Source: Kineococcus xinjiangensis (GTDB lineage: Bacteria > Actinomycetota > Actinomycetes > Actinomycetales > Kineococcaceae). From it: DNA of 64,000 bases. Below are positions 35,893 to 44,757 of this stretch, piece after piece. Numbering within the stretch: the first letter of the stretch is position 1; the number at the start of each line of letters is the position of its first letter. The position numbers and the translations under genes were made by a program. Under the pieces are notes generated by a model that saw only the letters and a list, made by a program, of their open reading frames with translations, searched no databases and was not told the origin of the DNA. The DNA lies in contig NZ_PTJD01000010.1 in NCBI RefSeq assembly GCF_002934625.1, positions 62,001 to 126,000 of the forward strand, written 5' to 3'.

Positions 35893-36891
35893 TCAGCCGC
35901 CGGTGACGATGTTCTCCACGTGGACACCGCGGGTGTCACGGCCCATGCCGAGGTAGAGCCACCCACCCTCCTCCGCGGGTGCGGTGACGGGGTGGGAGAG
36001 GCGGACGGTGCAGACCACGCCGATGGAGGTGGCGACCAGGGGCGCCGCCTCGCTCGGCTCCGCTGCGGCGCAGCCCTCGGCGGAGACGACGCCTGCGCGC
36101 ATGCGGGAGAGGGTGGGGTCGAGCAGGATGCTGGCCGCCGCGCGGCCGGTGTGGGCGCGGACCAGGTCGGGGCGGCCGGCGACCCAGGCCCGGAGCGTGC
36201 AGTGGACGGCGTGCTCGGGGGTGGTGCCGACCGGGCGGGTGGTGCAGCCGGCGACGGCGGAGGGGGCGCTCACCACGGCGCCGGCGCGGGGGGTCCAGGT
36301 GATGTGACCGTGCTGGAAGTCGGAGCGCTTGCCGCCGGGGACGTCGTACTCGTCGCTGGTGGGGAAGCCCAGGGGGCCGGTCTCCCAGCCGCTCCTGCCC
36401 CACGCGTCGCGGATGGCGCCCTTGACCAGGTGGGCCCCGGTGGCGGGGGACCAGTGCAGGGAGCCGCCCTGGAAGGCGCTGTAGGCACCGCCGGAGCGCA
36501 TGGTGGAGTACTCGATGCTGGTCGGGAAGCCGAGGGGGCCGTTCTCCCAGCCGAGCCGGCCCCAGTGCTCGCGGATCGCGCCGTGGACCTCCTGCGCGCC
36601 GGTGGCCGGCGACCAGTAGACGGAACCGCCCTCGAAGACGACGTAGGCGCCGCGGCCGTTCGGGGTGCGGATCTCACCGGTCAGCGGGCGGCCGAGGAAA
36701 CCGTCCGCGCCGCCCAGCATCCGGTGGTGCTCACCGATCGCGCCCCCCACCCCGACGGTGGCGGACGGGGCGGGGACGGTGGGGGTGGCCGGCGTCGCAG
36801 CAACCGGGGCGGTGCCGGCGGAGGCGGCGGGGGTGGCGAGCAGGCCCAGGGCCGCGCAGAGCACGCCGAGGGCGAGGAGGGGACGACGCAC
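35893..36891 (-). CDS. Secreted LGFP-repeat protein
   Basis: 332 residues. Sec signal peptide (RRPLLALGVLCAALGLLATPAASA, cleavage near residue 26), a Pro/Thr/Ala linker, then three LGFP-type repeats of about 54 residues each ending in GPLGFPTS or related, with W-x-P-A-T/R-G-A units, and a C-terminal ~110-residue domain with four Cys that could form disulfides. LGFP repeats occur in actinobacterial cell-wall proteins and are thought to bind the envelope. The C-terminal domain is not one I recognise. GTG start with GGAGA upstream; earlier in-frame residues do not look like a signal peptide. Confidence 0.85.
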   Translation of the reverse strand: MRRPLLALGVLCAALGLLATPAASAGTAPVAATPATPTVPAPSATVGVGGAIGEHHRMLGGADGFLGRPLTGEIRTPNGRGAYVVFEGGSVYWSPATGAQEVHGAIREHWGRLGWENGPLGFPTSIEYSTMRSGGAYSAFQGGSLHWSPATGAHLVKGAIRDAWGRSGWETGPLGFPTSDEYDVPGGKRSDFQHGHITWTPRAGAVVSAPSAVAGCTTRPVGTTPEHAVHCTLRAWVAGRPDLVRAHTGRAAASILLDPTLSRMRAGVVSAEGCAAAEPSEAAPLVATSIGVVCTVRLSHPVTAPAEEGGWLYLGMGRDTRGVHVENIVTGG

Positions 36892-37218
36892 GGGGATCTC
36901 CGATCCAGGTGAAGGGTCAAGGGGGCACCCTGAGCACACGCGGTAGGCCGTGTGGGGGAACCACCACGTGTAGGACGCGTTGCGGGCACGATCGGTTGGC
37001 GCGCGGACCCCACGGGTTCCGGAGACCTCGCGGCGGGGCACTACCGCACCCGGGACCGGCGGTCGCCGGCTTCGACACCGGGTCATCCTTCCGTCGTCAG
37101 CCCCGCACCGTCGGTCGCGGTGATCTCCGTCCTGCGGCGGCGGGCGAGGCACCCCTCGGCCGATGCCCGCCCCTGCCTCCTCCCGCGAAGCTCCTCGCAG
37201 TCGTCACGAGGAGGACAC
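36892..37218. other. 327-bp divergent spacer between LGFP gene and ABC exporter
   Basis: Presumably holds both promoters. I see no convincing -35/-10 pair; there is a short imperfect dyad GCACACGCGGTAGGCCGTGTGG at about 36936-36957 and a Shine-Dalgarno (GAGGAGG) for the exporter at its right end. Otherwise nothing recognised. Confidence 0.4.
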
Positions 37219-38214
37219 ATGATCGAGGCAGTCGGCCTCCGCAAGGTGTACGGGAGGAAGGTCGCCGTCGACGACCTCTCCTTCACCGTGCGCCCGGGCA
37301 TCGTCACCGGCTTCCTGGGCCCCAACGGCTCCGGCAAGTCCACCACCATGCGGATGATCCTCGGGCTGGACCGGCCGAGCGCCGGCCGCGTGCTCGTGGA
37401 CGGCATCCCCTACGCCCAGCACCGCAACCCCCTGGGTGCGGTCGGCGCCCTGCTGGACGCCAAGGCCGTGCACACCGGCCGGTCCGCCTTCCGCCACCTC
37501 CAGGCCGTCGCCGCCACCGCCGGCATCCCCGCCTCCCGGGTCGGCGAGGTCATCGACATGGTGGGCCTGCGGGAGGTCGCCAGGAAGCGCGCCGGGGGTT
37601 TCTCCCTCGGCATGGGGCAGCGCCTGGGCATCGCCTCCGCGCTGCTGGCCGACCCCTCGACCGTCATGTTCGACGAGCCCGTCAACGGCCTCGACCCCGA
37701 CGGCATCCTCTGGATCCGCAACCTGATGAAGCACCTGGCCTCCGAGGGCCGTGCGGTGTTCGTCAGCTCCCACCTCATGAGCGAGATGGCGCTGACCGCC
37801 GACCACCTCGTGGTCATCGGCCGTGGCCGCCTCATCGCCGACGAGCCGGTGCAGGCCTTCATCGACCGCACCCGCCCGCGCGGGGTGACCGTGCGCTCCC
37901 CGCAGGTGGAGCAGTTGCGGGAGCTCGTCTCCGCCGGGGGCGGGCGGATCGCGCCGGCCGCCGACGGGGCGTTCGACGTGCAGGGCCTCAGCCCTCAGCA
38001 GATCGGCGACGCGGCGGCGCGCGCGGGCGTGGCGCTGCACGAGCTGACGCCGCAGCGGGCGTCGCTGGAGGAGGCGTTCATGGAGCTGACCGCGGACTCG
38101 GTGGAGTACCAGGCGCACGGCGCGCCGGAGCCCGCAGCCTGGGCGCCGCCGGTGCAGAACTCCCCCCAGCAGGAGACGGCCCAGCAGAAGGTGGCCCAGG
38201 AGGTGGCCCGATGA
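37219..38214 (+). CDS. ABC transporter ATP-binding protein (drug/antibiotic exporter type)
   Basis: 331 residues. Walker A GPNGSGKST (about 35-43), Q-loop ALLDAK, signature FSLGMGQRLGIA, Walker B VMFDEPVNGLDPDG, H-loop SSHLMSE: a complete CcmA/DrrA-like ATPase with a C-terminal DrrA-type extension and a Gln/Pro tail. ATG follows GAGGAGG. Its stop overlaps the permease ATG. Pairs of this kind (YxlF/BcrA-like) export hydrophobic compounds or support envelope functions; the cargo is unknown. Divergent from the LGFP protein. Confidence 0.88.
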   Translation: MIEAVGLRKVYGRKVAVDDLSFTVRPGIVTGFLGPNGSGKSTTMRMILGLDRPSAGRVLVDGIPYAQHRNPLGAVGALLDAKAVHTGRSAFRHLQAVAATAGIPASRVGEVIDMVGLREVARKRAGGFSLGMGQRLGIASALLADPSTVMFDEPVNGLDPDGILWIRNLMKHLASEGRAVFVSSHLMSEMALTADHLVVIGRGRLIADEPVQAFIDRTRPRGVTVRSPQVEQLRELVSAGGGRIAPAADGAFDVQGLSPQQIGDAAARAGVALHELTPQRASLEEAFMELTADSVEYQAHGAPEPAAWAPPVQNSPQQETAQQKVAQEVAR

Positions 38215-39062
38215 GCACGACGACCCTGAGCAAGGCCGAGCGCCCGCAGTACCGCGCGCCGGAGCACCGCCTGACCTTCGCGGGTCAGCTGCGCTCGGAG
38301 TGGATCAAGTTCTGGAGCGTCCGCTCCATCGTCTGGACGATGGTCGCCTCCGCTGTCGTGACCGTCGGGCTCGGGGCGGCGTTCGCGGCGCTCACCGCGA
38401 GCTTCATGCCCAGCGGCGAGGCCTCGGAGGTCCGGGGCATGGAGGGCTTCGGCCTGACGGTCTCCATGGGCGGCGCGCAGTTCGCGACCCTCGTCATCGC
38501 GGCGGTCGGTGTGATCGTCATCGCCGGCGAGTACTCCACGGGCATGATCCGCACCTCGTTCACGGCGGCCCCGGGGCGCGTCTCCGTCCTCCTCGCCAAG
38601 GCCGTCGTCCTGGCCCTCGCCGTCACCCTGGTGCTCGGTGCGGCGGTCTTCGCGGCCTTCTTCCTCGGCCAGGCGCTGCTGTCCGCCACGGACCTCGACG
38701 ACGGCATCGGGGACCCCGACGTCCTGCGGCTGCTCGTCGGCAACGTGGTCGTCCTCGTCGGCGTCGCCCTCGCCGGGCTGGGGCTCGGCGCCCTCATGCG
38801 CAACACGGCCGGGGCGATCTGCACGATGGTGGCGCTGCTGTTCGTGCTGCCGATCATCTTGATGCTGCCGATCCTGCCCGACTTCCCCGGCAAGGACGCG
38901 CTCACCGACTACAACTTCGCCAGCACGATGACGGCGCTGACCACGCCCGAGGCGATGGGACCGCAGGCCCTGTCGGTCACCACGAGCGCCGTCGCCTTCG
39001 CGGTGTGGGTGCTCGCCTTCCTCGCCGCCGGCGCCCTGGTGCTCAAGCGCCGCGACGTCTGA
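38211..39062 (+). CDS. ABC-2-type transporter permease
   Basis: 283 residues with six hydrophobic segments (about 45-67, 95-120, 135-160, 185-210, 215-235, 262-278) and the ABC-2 family pattern QLRSEWIKFWSVRSIVWT at the N-terminus, GEYSTGMIRTSFTAAPGR and a C-terminal LKRRDV. Translationally coupled to the ATPase (ATGA). A perfect 32-bp palindromic terminator follows 15 nt after the stop. Confidence 0.87.
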   Translation: MSTTTLSKAERPQYRAPEHRLTFAGQLRSEWIKFWSVRSIVWTMVASAVVTVGLGAAFAALTASFMPSGEASEVRGMEGFGLTVSMGGAQFATLVIAAVGVIVIAGEYSTGMIRTSFTAAPGRVSVLLAKAVVLALAVTLVLGAAVFAAFFLGQALLSATDLDDGIGDPDVLRLLVGNVVVLVGVALAGLGLGALMRNTAGAICTMVALLFVLPIILMLPILPDFPGKDALTDYNFASTMTALTTPEAMGPQALSVTTSAVAFAVWVLAFLAAGALVLKRRDV

Positions 39063-39077
39063 GGCGCCGCGCACGAC

Positions 39078-39109
39078 GAGGGCCCGCTCCCCCGGGGGAG
39101 CGGGCCCTC
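39078..39109. terminator. 32-bp perfect palindrome between convergent permease and lutC
   Basis: GAGGGCCCGCTCCCC (39078-39092) and its complement (39095-39109) with only CG between; bidirectional terminator. Confidence 0.75.
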
Positions 39110-39127
39110 GCCTGCGTCTCGGGCGGG

Positions 39128-39796
39128 TCAGCCCACGAGCACGACCGCCAGCGTGCGGGGGCCGTGCACGCCCTCCACGCGGTCCAGTTCGATGTCGCTC
39201 GTCGCGCTGGGGCCGCTGATCCACGTCAGCGGCCGGGTCCCGTCGAGCCGGGCGACGGCCTCGGGCACCGTCTGCACGACCTGGTCGGCGTGGACGAGGA
39301 CGAGGTGGCGGTCCGGAACGAGGGAGATCATCCGCCGGCCCTGGTCACCGGAACCGTCGAGGACGACCGTCCCCGTCTCGGCGATGCCCACGGCGCATCC
39401 GGTGAGCACCGCGTCCACGGCGTCGACGTCCTCCGGCGTCAGGGAGCCGTCGTCGGTGGTGATGCGCACCTGCCCGCTGGAGAGCCACTCCACCCCGAAG
39501 TCGGGGGGCACCACGACGTGGGAGGCGCCCCACTGCGCGAGGACGTCGCTGACGGTCTCGGGGATCGCGTCGGGGTCGCAGCGCAGGACCGTGGCCTTGT
39601 AGTCCTCCACGCGCTCGACGAACAGCTCCAGGACCGCCTCGGAGCCGGGGGCGTGCTCGCCGGTGCTGCGGTACTCCCGGGGTGCCTGGCCCGGCTCGTG
39701 CCCCTTCGTGGCCTCCAGGGCGGCGCGGATCGTCGCCAGCACCTCGTCGCGGGCGGTGCTGCCCCCGCCGGCGTCCTGCGGGTCGGTGCTGCTCAC
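39128..39796 (-). CDS. lutC: Lactate utilisation protein C (LUD domain)
   Basis: 222 residues. LUD domain with HVVVPPDFGVEWL, GCAVGIAETGTVVLDG and RRMISLVPDRHLVLV. LutC is part of the three-protein LutABC system that oxidises L-lactate to pyruvate at the membrane. GTG start overlaps the lutB stop (TGA/GTG share bases), with GAGGAGGACCGCAC upstream inside lutB. Last gene of the operon. Confidence 0.92.
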   Translation of the reverse strand: MSSTDPQDAGGGSTARDEVLATIRAALEATKGHEPGQAPREYRSTGEHAPGSEAVLELFVERVEDYKATVLRCDPDAIPETVSDVLAQWGASHVVVPPDFGVEWLSSGQVRITTDDGSLTPEDVDAVDAVLTGCAVGIAETGTVVLDGSGDQGRRMISLVPDRHLVLVHADQVVQTVPEAVARLDGTRPLTWISGPSATSDIELDRVEGVHGPRTLAVVLVG

Positions 39797-41304
39797 GTGC
39801 GGTCCTCCTCCTCGTGGGTGCGTGCCCACCACTGCCGGAAGGTCTCCTTCGGCGGCGCCGGGGCGTCACGGCTGCGCATCCAGCCCGACAGGGGCGGGGG
39901 TGCGCTGGTGATGCGGCCATCCTTCCCGGCGAGGAGGCGACCCGCACCCAGAGCGCGCTCGGCGAGCCCGAAGCGCTTCTCGCCGCTCATCACCCACGAG
40001 GCGGCGGCCATCGCGGCGGCCTCCGCGCTGGGCGGGAGGTGCCGCTCGTGGCGGTCGGCGGCCTCGGTCTCCACGGCGCGCGCGCGCAGGTGGACGAGGA
40101 GCTGCGGGATGTCGATCTTGACGGGGCAGGCGTCGAAGCAGGCGCCGCAGAGGCTGGAGGCGTAGGGGAGCGAGGCGTTGGGGTCGGAGTGGTTGCCCAT
40201 GCCGGTCAGCTGCGGGGTGAGCACGGCGCCGATGGGGCCGGGGTAGGTGGAGCCGTAGGCGTGCCCGCCGGCCCGCTCGTAGACGGGGCAGACGTTGAGG
40301 CAGGCGCTGCACCGGATGCAGTGCAGGGCGGCGCGGCCCACCTCGTCGGCCAGTGCGCGGGTGCGGCCGGCGTCGAGGAGGACGAGGTGGAACTCCTGCG
40401 GGCCGTCGCCGGGGGTGACGCCGGTCCACATGGAGGTGTACGGGTTCATCCGCTCACCGGTGGAGGAGCGCGGCAGGAGCTGCAGGAACACCTCGAGGTC
40501 CCGCCAGGTGGGCACGAGCTTCTCGATGCCCATGACGGTGATGAGGGTCTGCGGCAGCGTCAGGCACATGCGGCCGTTGCCCTCGGACTCCACGACGGTG
40601 AGGGCGCCCGTCTCGGCGACGCCGAAGTTGGCGCCGGAGACGGCGACGCGGGCGGAGAGGAACTTCGCCCGCAGGTGGGCGCGGGCCGCCATCGCCAGTT
40701 CCCGCGGGGAGTCGGTGATGCCGGGGTCGATGCCGGGCATGGTGCGGCGGAAGATCTCGCGGATCTCGGCGCGGTTGCGGTGGATGGCGGGGACGAGGAT
40801 GTGGCTGGGGCGGTCGCCGCCGAGCTGGACGATGAGCTCGGCGAGGTCGGTCTCGACCGCCTCGATGCCCTCGGCCTCCAGGTGCTCGTTGAGGCCGATC
40901 TCCTGGGTGGCCATCGACTTCACCTTGACGACCTCGCGGCTGCCGGTGGCGCGCACGAGGTCGGTGACGATGCGGTTGGCCTCCGCGGCGTCTCGCGCCC
41001 AGTGGACGGTCCCACCGCGTGCGGTGACGTTCTCCTCCAGCTGCACCAGCAGTTCGGGCAGCCGCGCCATGACGTCCGCCTTGATGGCGCTGCCGGCGTC
41101 GCGCAGCTGCTCCCAGTCGGGCACCTCGTCGACGACGGCGGCGCGCTTGCCGCGGATGGTGCGGGTGGCGTGGCCGAGGTTGGCGCGCAGCTGGGTGTCG
41201 GCCAGGGCGGTGCGGGCGGCCTTGGGGAAGGTGGTGCTCCCGCGCAGGGGGCCGGCCTCCGGGGTCGCGCCCGCGCGGCGGGGGATTCCGAGGAACGTGC
41301 TCAT
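39793..41304 (-). CDS. lutB: Lactate utilisation iron-sulfur protein LutB
   Basis: 503 residues. N-terminal LUD domain, then two ferredoxin-type 4Fe-4S motifs CIRCSACLNVCPVY (about 325-338) and CGACFDACPVKI (about 375-386), and a C-terminal DUF3390-like region ending in TFRQWWARTHEEE. Electron-transfer core of the LutABC lactate dehydrogenase system. ATG start overlaps the lutA stop by 4 nt. Length is about 20-30 residues more than the Bacillus protein, mostly at the N-terminus. Confidence 0.94.
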   Translation of the reverse strand: MSTFLGIPRRAGATPEAGPLRGSTTFPKAARTALADTQLRANLGHATRTIRGKRAAVVDEVPDWEQLRDAGSAIKADVMARLPELLVQLEENVTARGGTVHWARDAAEANRIVTDLVRATGSREVVKVKSMATQEIGLNEHLEAEGIEAVETDLAELIVQLGGDRPSHILVPAIHRNRAEIREIFRRTMPGIDPGITDSPRELAMAARAHLRAKFLSARVAVSGANFGVAETGALTVVESEGNGRMCLTLPQTLITVMGIEKLVPTWRDLEVFLQLLPRSSTGERMNPYTSMWTGVTPGDGPQEFHLVLLDAGRTRALADEVGRAALHCIRCSACLNVCPVYERAGGHAYGSTYPGPIGAVLTPQLTGMGNHSDPNASLPYASSLCGACFDACPVKIDIPQLLVHLRARAVETEAADRHERHLPPSAEAAAMAAASWVMSGEKRFGLAERALGAGRLLAGKDGRITSAPPPLSGWMRSRDAPAPPKETFRQWWARTHEEEDRT

Positions 41305-42077
41305 CGGGCTGCGGCCTCCTCGGCCGGGGTGGCGCCGTCCTCGGTGGCGGCGAGGATCTCGGCGAGGTGGACGGTGCGGGTGCCGACCCGCATGCGGGAG
41401 AGGCCGCCGCCGATGTGCAGCAGGCAGGAGGAGTCGGAGGCGGCGCAGATCTCCGCGCCGGTGCGGGCGACGTTGCTGAGCTTGTCGGCCAGCATCGCGG
41501 TGGAGGTGTCGGCGTTCTTCAGGGCGAACGTGCCGCCGAAGCCGCAGCAGGACTCGGCCTCGGGGAGTTCCTCCAGGCGCAGGCCGCGGACGTTGCGCAG
41601 CAGTTCCAGGGGCTTGTCGCCGACCCGCAGCATCCGCAGGGAGTGGCAGGTGGGGTGGTAGGTGACCCGGTGCGGGAAGTAGGCGCCGACGTCGGTGACG
41701 CCGAGGACGTCGACGAGGAACTCGGACAGCTCGTAGGTGCGGGCGGCGACGGCCTCGGCGCGGCGGGCGAGGTCCTCGTCGCCGGCGCGGCGGGCGACCA
41801 TGGCGTGCTGGTGGCGCACGGAGCCGACGCAGGAGCCGGAGGGGGCCACGACGGCGTCGGCGTCGGCCAGCGCCCGCTCGAACACCTCGACGTGGTGGCG
41901 CACGACCGGTGCGGCGTCCTTGAGGTAGCCGGTGTTGGTGTGCATCTGGCCGCAGCAGGTCTGGGCGGCGGGGAAGGTCACCTCGTGGCCGAGGCGCTCC
42001 AGCAGCGCGACGGTGGCCTTGGCGGGCCCGGGGGTGAGGGCGTCGGCGAGGCAGGTGACGAAGAGGGCGATGCGCAT
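41301..42077 (-). CDS. lutA: Lactate utilisation protein LutA (CCG-domain Fe-S protein)
   Basis: 258 residues with two CCG cysteine-rich domains (TCCGQMHTNTGY and ESCCGFGGTF, plus GSC and YHPTCHSLR), which bind a noncubane iron-sulfur cluster in related GlpC/HdrB/GlcF proteins. First gene of lutABC. ATG at 42077 with GGAGC 5-9 nt upstream. The 180-bp region before it contains a perfect GntR-type operator overlapping the -10, and further upstream the paired-palindrome element. Confidence 0.93.
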   Translation of the reverse strand: MRIALFVTCLADALTPGPAKATVALLERLGHEVTFPAAQTCCGQMHTNTGYLKDAAPVVRHHVEVFERALADADAVVAPSGSCVGSVRHQHAMVARRAGDEDLARRAEAVAARTYELSEFLVDVLGVTDVGAYFPHRVTYHPTCHSLRMLRVGDKPLELLRNVRGLRLEELPEAESCCGFGGTFALKNADTSTAMLADKLSNVARTGAEICAASDSSCLLHIGGGLSRMRVGTRTVHLAEILAATEDGATPAEEAAAR

Positions 42078-42107
42078 GGCGCTCCAGCGGCGGCGGTGGG
42101 CGGGAGG

Positions 42108-42127
42108 TGTGGTCTGACCACAGTATG
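42108..42127 (-). promoter_or_regulatory. lut promoter -10 and GntR/FadR-type operator
   Basis: TGTGGTCTGACCACA (42108-42122) is a perfect 15-bp palindrome with the TGGTNNNACCA core bound by FadR-subfamily regulators. On the minus strand TACTGT (42125-42120) is a -10 that it overlaps, so a bound repressor would block RNA polymerase. Confidence 0.65.
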
Positions 42128-42176
42128 CGCCGAGCGGCGCGGTGGTCGCCACCCCTTCCTCGCACCTGCCTCCCCG

Positions 42177-42258
42177 GCCACGGAAAGGACCCTTTCCGTG
42201 GCTGGAGGACTGCTCCGGACCACGGAGAGGGTCCTTTCCGGGAGAGAGGGGGCGGGGC
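42177..42258 (-). repeat. Paired-palindrome intergenic element, copy B
   Basis: Read on the minus strand after the YesL-like gene: a C-rich tract (42258-42241), CGGAAAGGACCCTCTCCG (42240-42223, one mismatch), a 24-nt spacer, and CGGAAAGGGTCCTTTCCG (42198-42181) whose arms extend to 12 bp with flanking GCCA/TGGC (42177-42202). Starts are 42 bp apart. Confidence 0.85.
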
Positions 42259-42879
42259 TCAGGTCCGGGCGCGCGCCTCGACGGCGACGAGCCCCAGGAC
42301 GACGATGCCCACCGCGGGCAGCCCGAGCGGCGGCAGCATCCACGCCATCAGCACGACGAAGCCGACGGCCAGCGCCGTCAGCAGCGAGCCGACCGGATCC
42401 GCCGCCGAGCGGTGGGCGGCGCGCGCCACGAGGAGGCGCCACGACGCTCCCGGCGCCCACGCCGCGGCGGCGCGCAGGGCGACCACGACCGCGGCGACGG
42501 CCAGGACGGCCATCACCCACCGCAGGACCCCGCCGCCGGGCAGCGCCGTCGTCGAGGCGAGCAGCGCGTTCGAGCCGAGCACCGCCAGCAGCAGCACGAG
42601 CGCTCCCGAGACGAGCCAGGACCCGCGCGTGGCGGCCACCGCGTCGCGGAGCATCAGGCGCGTGCCCGAGGCCTCGCCGGCGACGTGGTGGCGCAGGTGC
42701 CGGGTGCCCGCGGCGACGGCCGGCAGCGCCGTCACGAGCGGCAGCGCGAGCACCCCCACCACCACGCCGGTCAGCAGGCACTCCGCGAACAGCTCGAACC
42801 CGTTCTGCAACGAGGTGGGCTTCGAGGCGGCGCGGCGCGGTGCCGGTGCGGGGGAGGGGGTGCTCGACGGAGCGCTCAT
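42259..42879 (-). CDS. YesL/DUF624-like membrane protein of the sugar importer operon
   Basis: 206 residues with five hydrophobic segments (about 30-55, 92-112, 118-142, 165-190 region) and an N-terminal Pro/Ala-rich stretch. The pattern FELFAECLLTGVVVGVLALPLVTALPAVAAGTRHLRHHVAGE resembles DUF624 (YesL) proteins, which accompany sugar ABC importers and have no proven function. ATG lies 11 nt after the permease stop. End of the importer operon. Confidence 0.7.
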   Translation of the reverse strand: MSAPSSTPSPAPAPRRAASKPTSLQNGFELFAECLLTGVVVGVLALPLVTALPAVAAGTRHLRHHVAGEASGTRLMLRDAVAATRGSWLVSGALVLLLAVLGSNALLASTTALPGGGVLRWVMAVLAVAAVVVALRAAAAWAPGASWRLLVARAAHRSAADPVGSLLTALAVGFVVLMAWMLPPLGLPAVGIVVLGLVAVEARART

Positions 42880-42889
42880 GGTCGGAGTC

Positions 42890-43807
42890 TCAGCCCTTCA
42901 GGCCCTGCGTGGCGACCCCGTCGACGAGGTAGCGCTGGAACAGGAAGAAGAAGAGCATGACCGGCACCAGGGCCAGCACCGACATGGCGATCATCGCGCC
43001 GTAGTCGGAGACGCTGGTCTGGTCCACGAAGAGGCGCAGCGCCAGCGGGAGCGGGTACTTCTCCGGGTCGTTGAGGTAGAGCAGCGGCCCGAGGAAGTCG
43101 TTCCAGCTCCAGATGAAGGCGAAGATCGACGTGGTGATGATCGCCGGCCGCATCAGGGGCAGCATGATGCTGATGAAGATGCGGACGTGGCCGCAGCCGT
43201 CGATGCGCGCCGCCTCGTCCAGCTCCCGCGGCAGGTTCCGCATGAACTGCACCATGAGGAAGATGAAGAACGCCTCGGCGGCGAGGAACTTGCCGATGAG
43301 CAGGGGCACGAACGTGTTGATCAGCCCGAGCTTGTTGAACACGATGTACTGCGGGATGATCAGCACGTGGAACGGCAGCAGGAGCGTTCCGATCATCAGC
43401 GCGAACCACAGCTTCCGGCCCGCGAACTCGATGCGGGCGAAGGCGTAGGCGGTCACCGCCGAGGACAGCACCGTCCCGATGACCGAGACGACCGCCAGGA
43501 ACAGCGAGTTCCGCGCGAACGTCCACGCCGAGATGCCACCGATGCCGGCCAGTGCCGTGCGGTAGTTGTCCAGGCTCGCCTCGGTCGGCAGCAGGGACGG
43601 GTCGCCGATGATCTGGTTGGTCGGCTTCAGCGACGACATCACCATCCACAGCAGCGGGTAGAGCACCACCGCCAGGATGACGAGGGACAGGGCGTGCACC
43701 ATCAGGGAGCGGGCGCGGGCGCCGTCCTGGCGACGAGGAGCCGGCGGGGTGGGGCGCCGCTGGTCCGTGAGGGGTGCGGCGGTCGCGGTCGAGGTCGCGG
43801 TGCTCAC
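42890..43807 (-). CDS. Carbohydrate ABC transporter permease (MalG-like)
   Basis: 305 residues with six membrane helices and the EAA-loop ELDEAARIDGCGHVRIFISIMLPLMRPAI that docks the ATPase. CUT1-family inner-membrane subunit. GTG start overlaps the upstream permease stop. No ATPase gene is in the operon; CUT1 systems of actinobacteria commonly use a shared MsiK-type ATPase encoded elsewhere, which is the likely explanation. Confidence 0.92.
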   Translation of the reverse strand: MSTATSTATAAPLTDQRRPTPPAPRRQDGARARSLMVHALSLVILAVVLYPLLWMVMSSLKPTNQIIGDPSLLPTEASLDNYRTALAGIGGISAWTFARNSLFLAVVSVIGTVLSSAVTAYAFARIEFAGRKLWFALMIGTLLLPFHVLIIPQYIVFNKLGLINTFVPLLIGKFLAAEAFFIFLMVQFMRNLPRELDEAARIDGCGHVRIFISIMLPLMRPAIITTSIFAFIWSWNDFLGPLLYLNDPEKYPLPLALRLFVDQTSVSDYGAMIAMSVLALVPVMLFFFLFQRYLVDGVATQGLKG

Positions 43808-44757
43808 TTGGTCTCCCCGCTGTAGTGCACCCAGCCCTTGGAGGTGCGGAACATGACCCAGGTGATGAGGCCGATGACCACGGCCAGCACCCACGCCATC
43901 GCGGAGGCGTAGCCCATGCGGGCGTCACCGAAACCGCGGATGTACAGGTACAGCGTGTAGAAGAGGGTCGAGCCGGCCGGCCCGCCGGCGCCGCCGGAGA
44001 TGATGAAGGCCGACGCGAAGACCTGGAAGGCGTTGATCGTCTCCAGCAGCAGGTTGAAGAAGATGACGGGGGAGAGCATCGGGACGGTGATGCTCCAGAA
44101 GCGCCGCAGCGCACCCGCCCCGTCCACCGACGCCGCCTCGTACAGCTCGCGCGGCACCTGCTTGAGGCCGGCCAGGAAGATGACCATCGGCGCCCCGAAC
44201 TGCCAGGTCGCCAGCAGGATCATCATCGGCATGGTCTTGTCCGGGTCGCCGACCCAGCCGCCGGGCTGGAACCCCATCCCGGTCATCCCGAGGTCGACGA
44301 TGCCGCCGTCGGAGAACAGCGCCTTCCAGACGATCGCGATGGAGACGCTCGCCCCGATGAGGGACGGGGCGTAGAACGCTGAGCGGTAGAACCCCTGCGC
44401 CTTCCGGCCGCTGTTGAGCAGCAGGGCCACGGCCAGCGCCGCGGCCAGCTTCACCGGGGTCCCCACGAGCACGTAGATCAGGGTGACCTTGACCGACTGG
44501 AGGTAGCGGCTGTCGTTGAAGAGCTTCTCGAAGTTCTCCAGGCCGATCCACTTCGGGTCCCTGAAGAGGTTGTAGTCGGTGAACGCGAGGTACAGCGACG
44601 CCAGCATCGGCCCGGCCGTCAGGAGGAGGAACCCGATCAGCCAGGGGGCCAGGAAGAAGTAGCCGGAGCGGGTCTCCGCCCGCCGCGCCCGTCGGTAGTC
44701 GACGGGCGCGGGGGCGGAGGCCTCAGCCCGGAGCGGCTGGGCCTGGAGGGTGCTCAC
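43804..44757 (-). CDS. Carbohydrate ABC transporter permease (MalF-like)
   Basis: 317 residues, six membrane helices beginning at GYFFLAPWLIGFLLLTAGPMLASLYLAF (about 33-60) and EAA-loop ELYEAASVDGAGALRRFWSITVPMLSPVI. Partner of the downstream permease. GTG start overlaps the stop of the binding protein gene by 4 nt, so all three importer genes are coupled. Confidence 0.92.
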   Translation of the reverse strand: MSTLQAQPLRAEASAPAPVDYRRARRAETRSGYFFLAPWLIGFLLLTAGPMLASLYLAFTDYNLFRDPKWIGLENFEKLFNDSRYLQSVKVTLIYVLVGTPVKLAAALAVALLLNSGRKAQGFYRSAFYAPSLIGASVSIAIVWKALFSDGGIVDLGMTGMGFQPGGWVGDPDKTMPMMILLATWQFGAPMVIFLAGLKQVPRELYEAASVDGAGALRRFWSITVPMLSPVIFFNLLLETINAFQVFASAFIISGGAGGPAGSTLFYTLYLYIRGFGDARMGYASAMAWVLAVVIGLITWVMFRTSKGWVHYSGETK

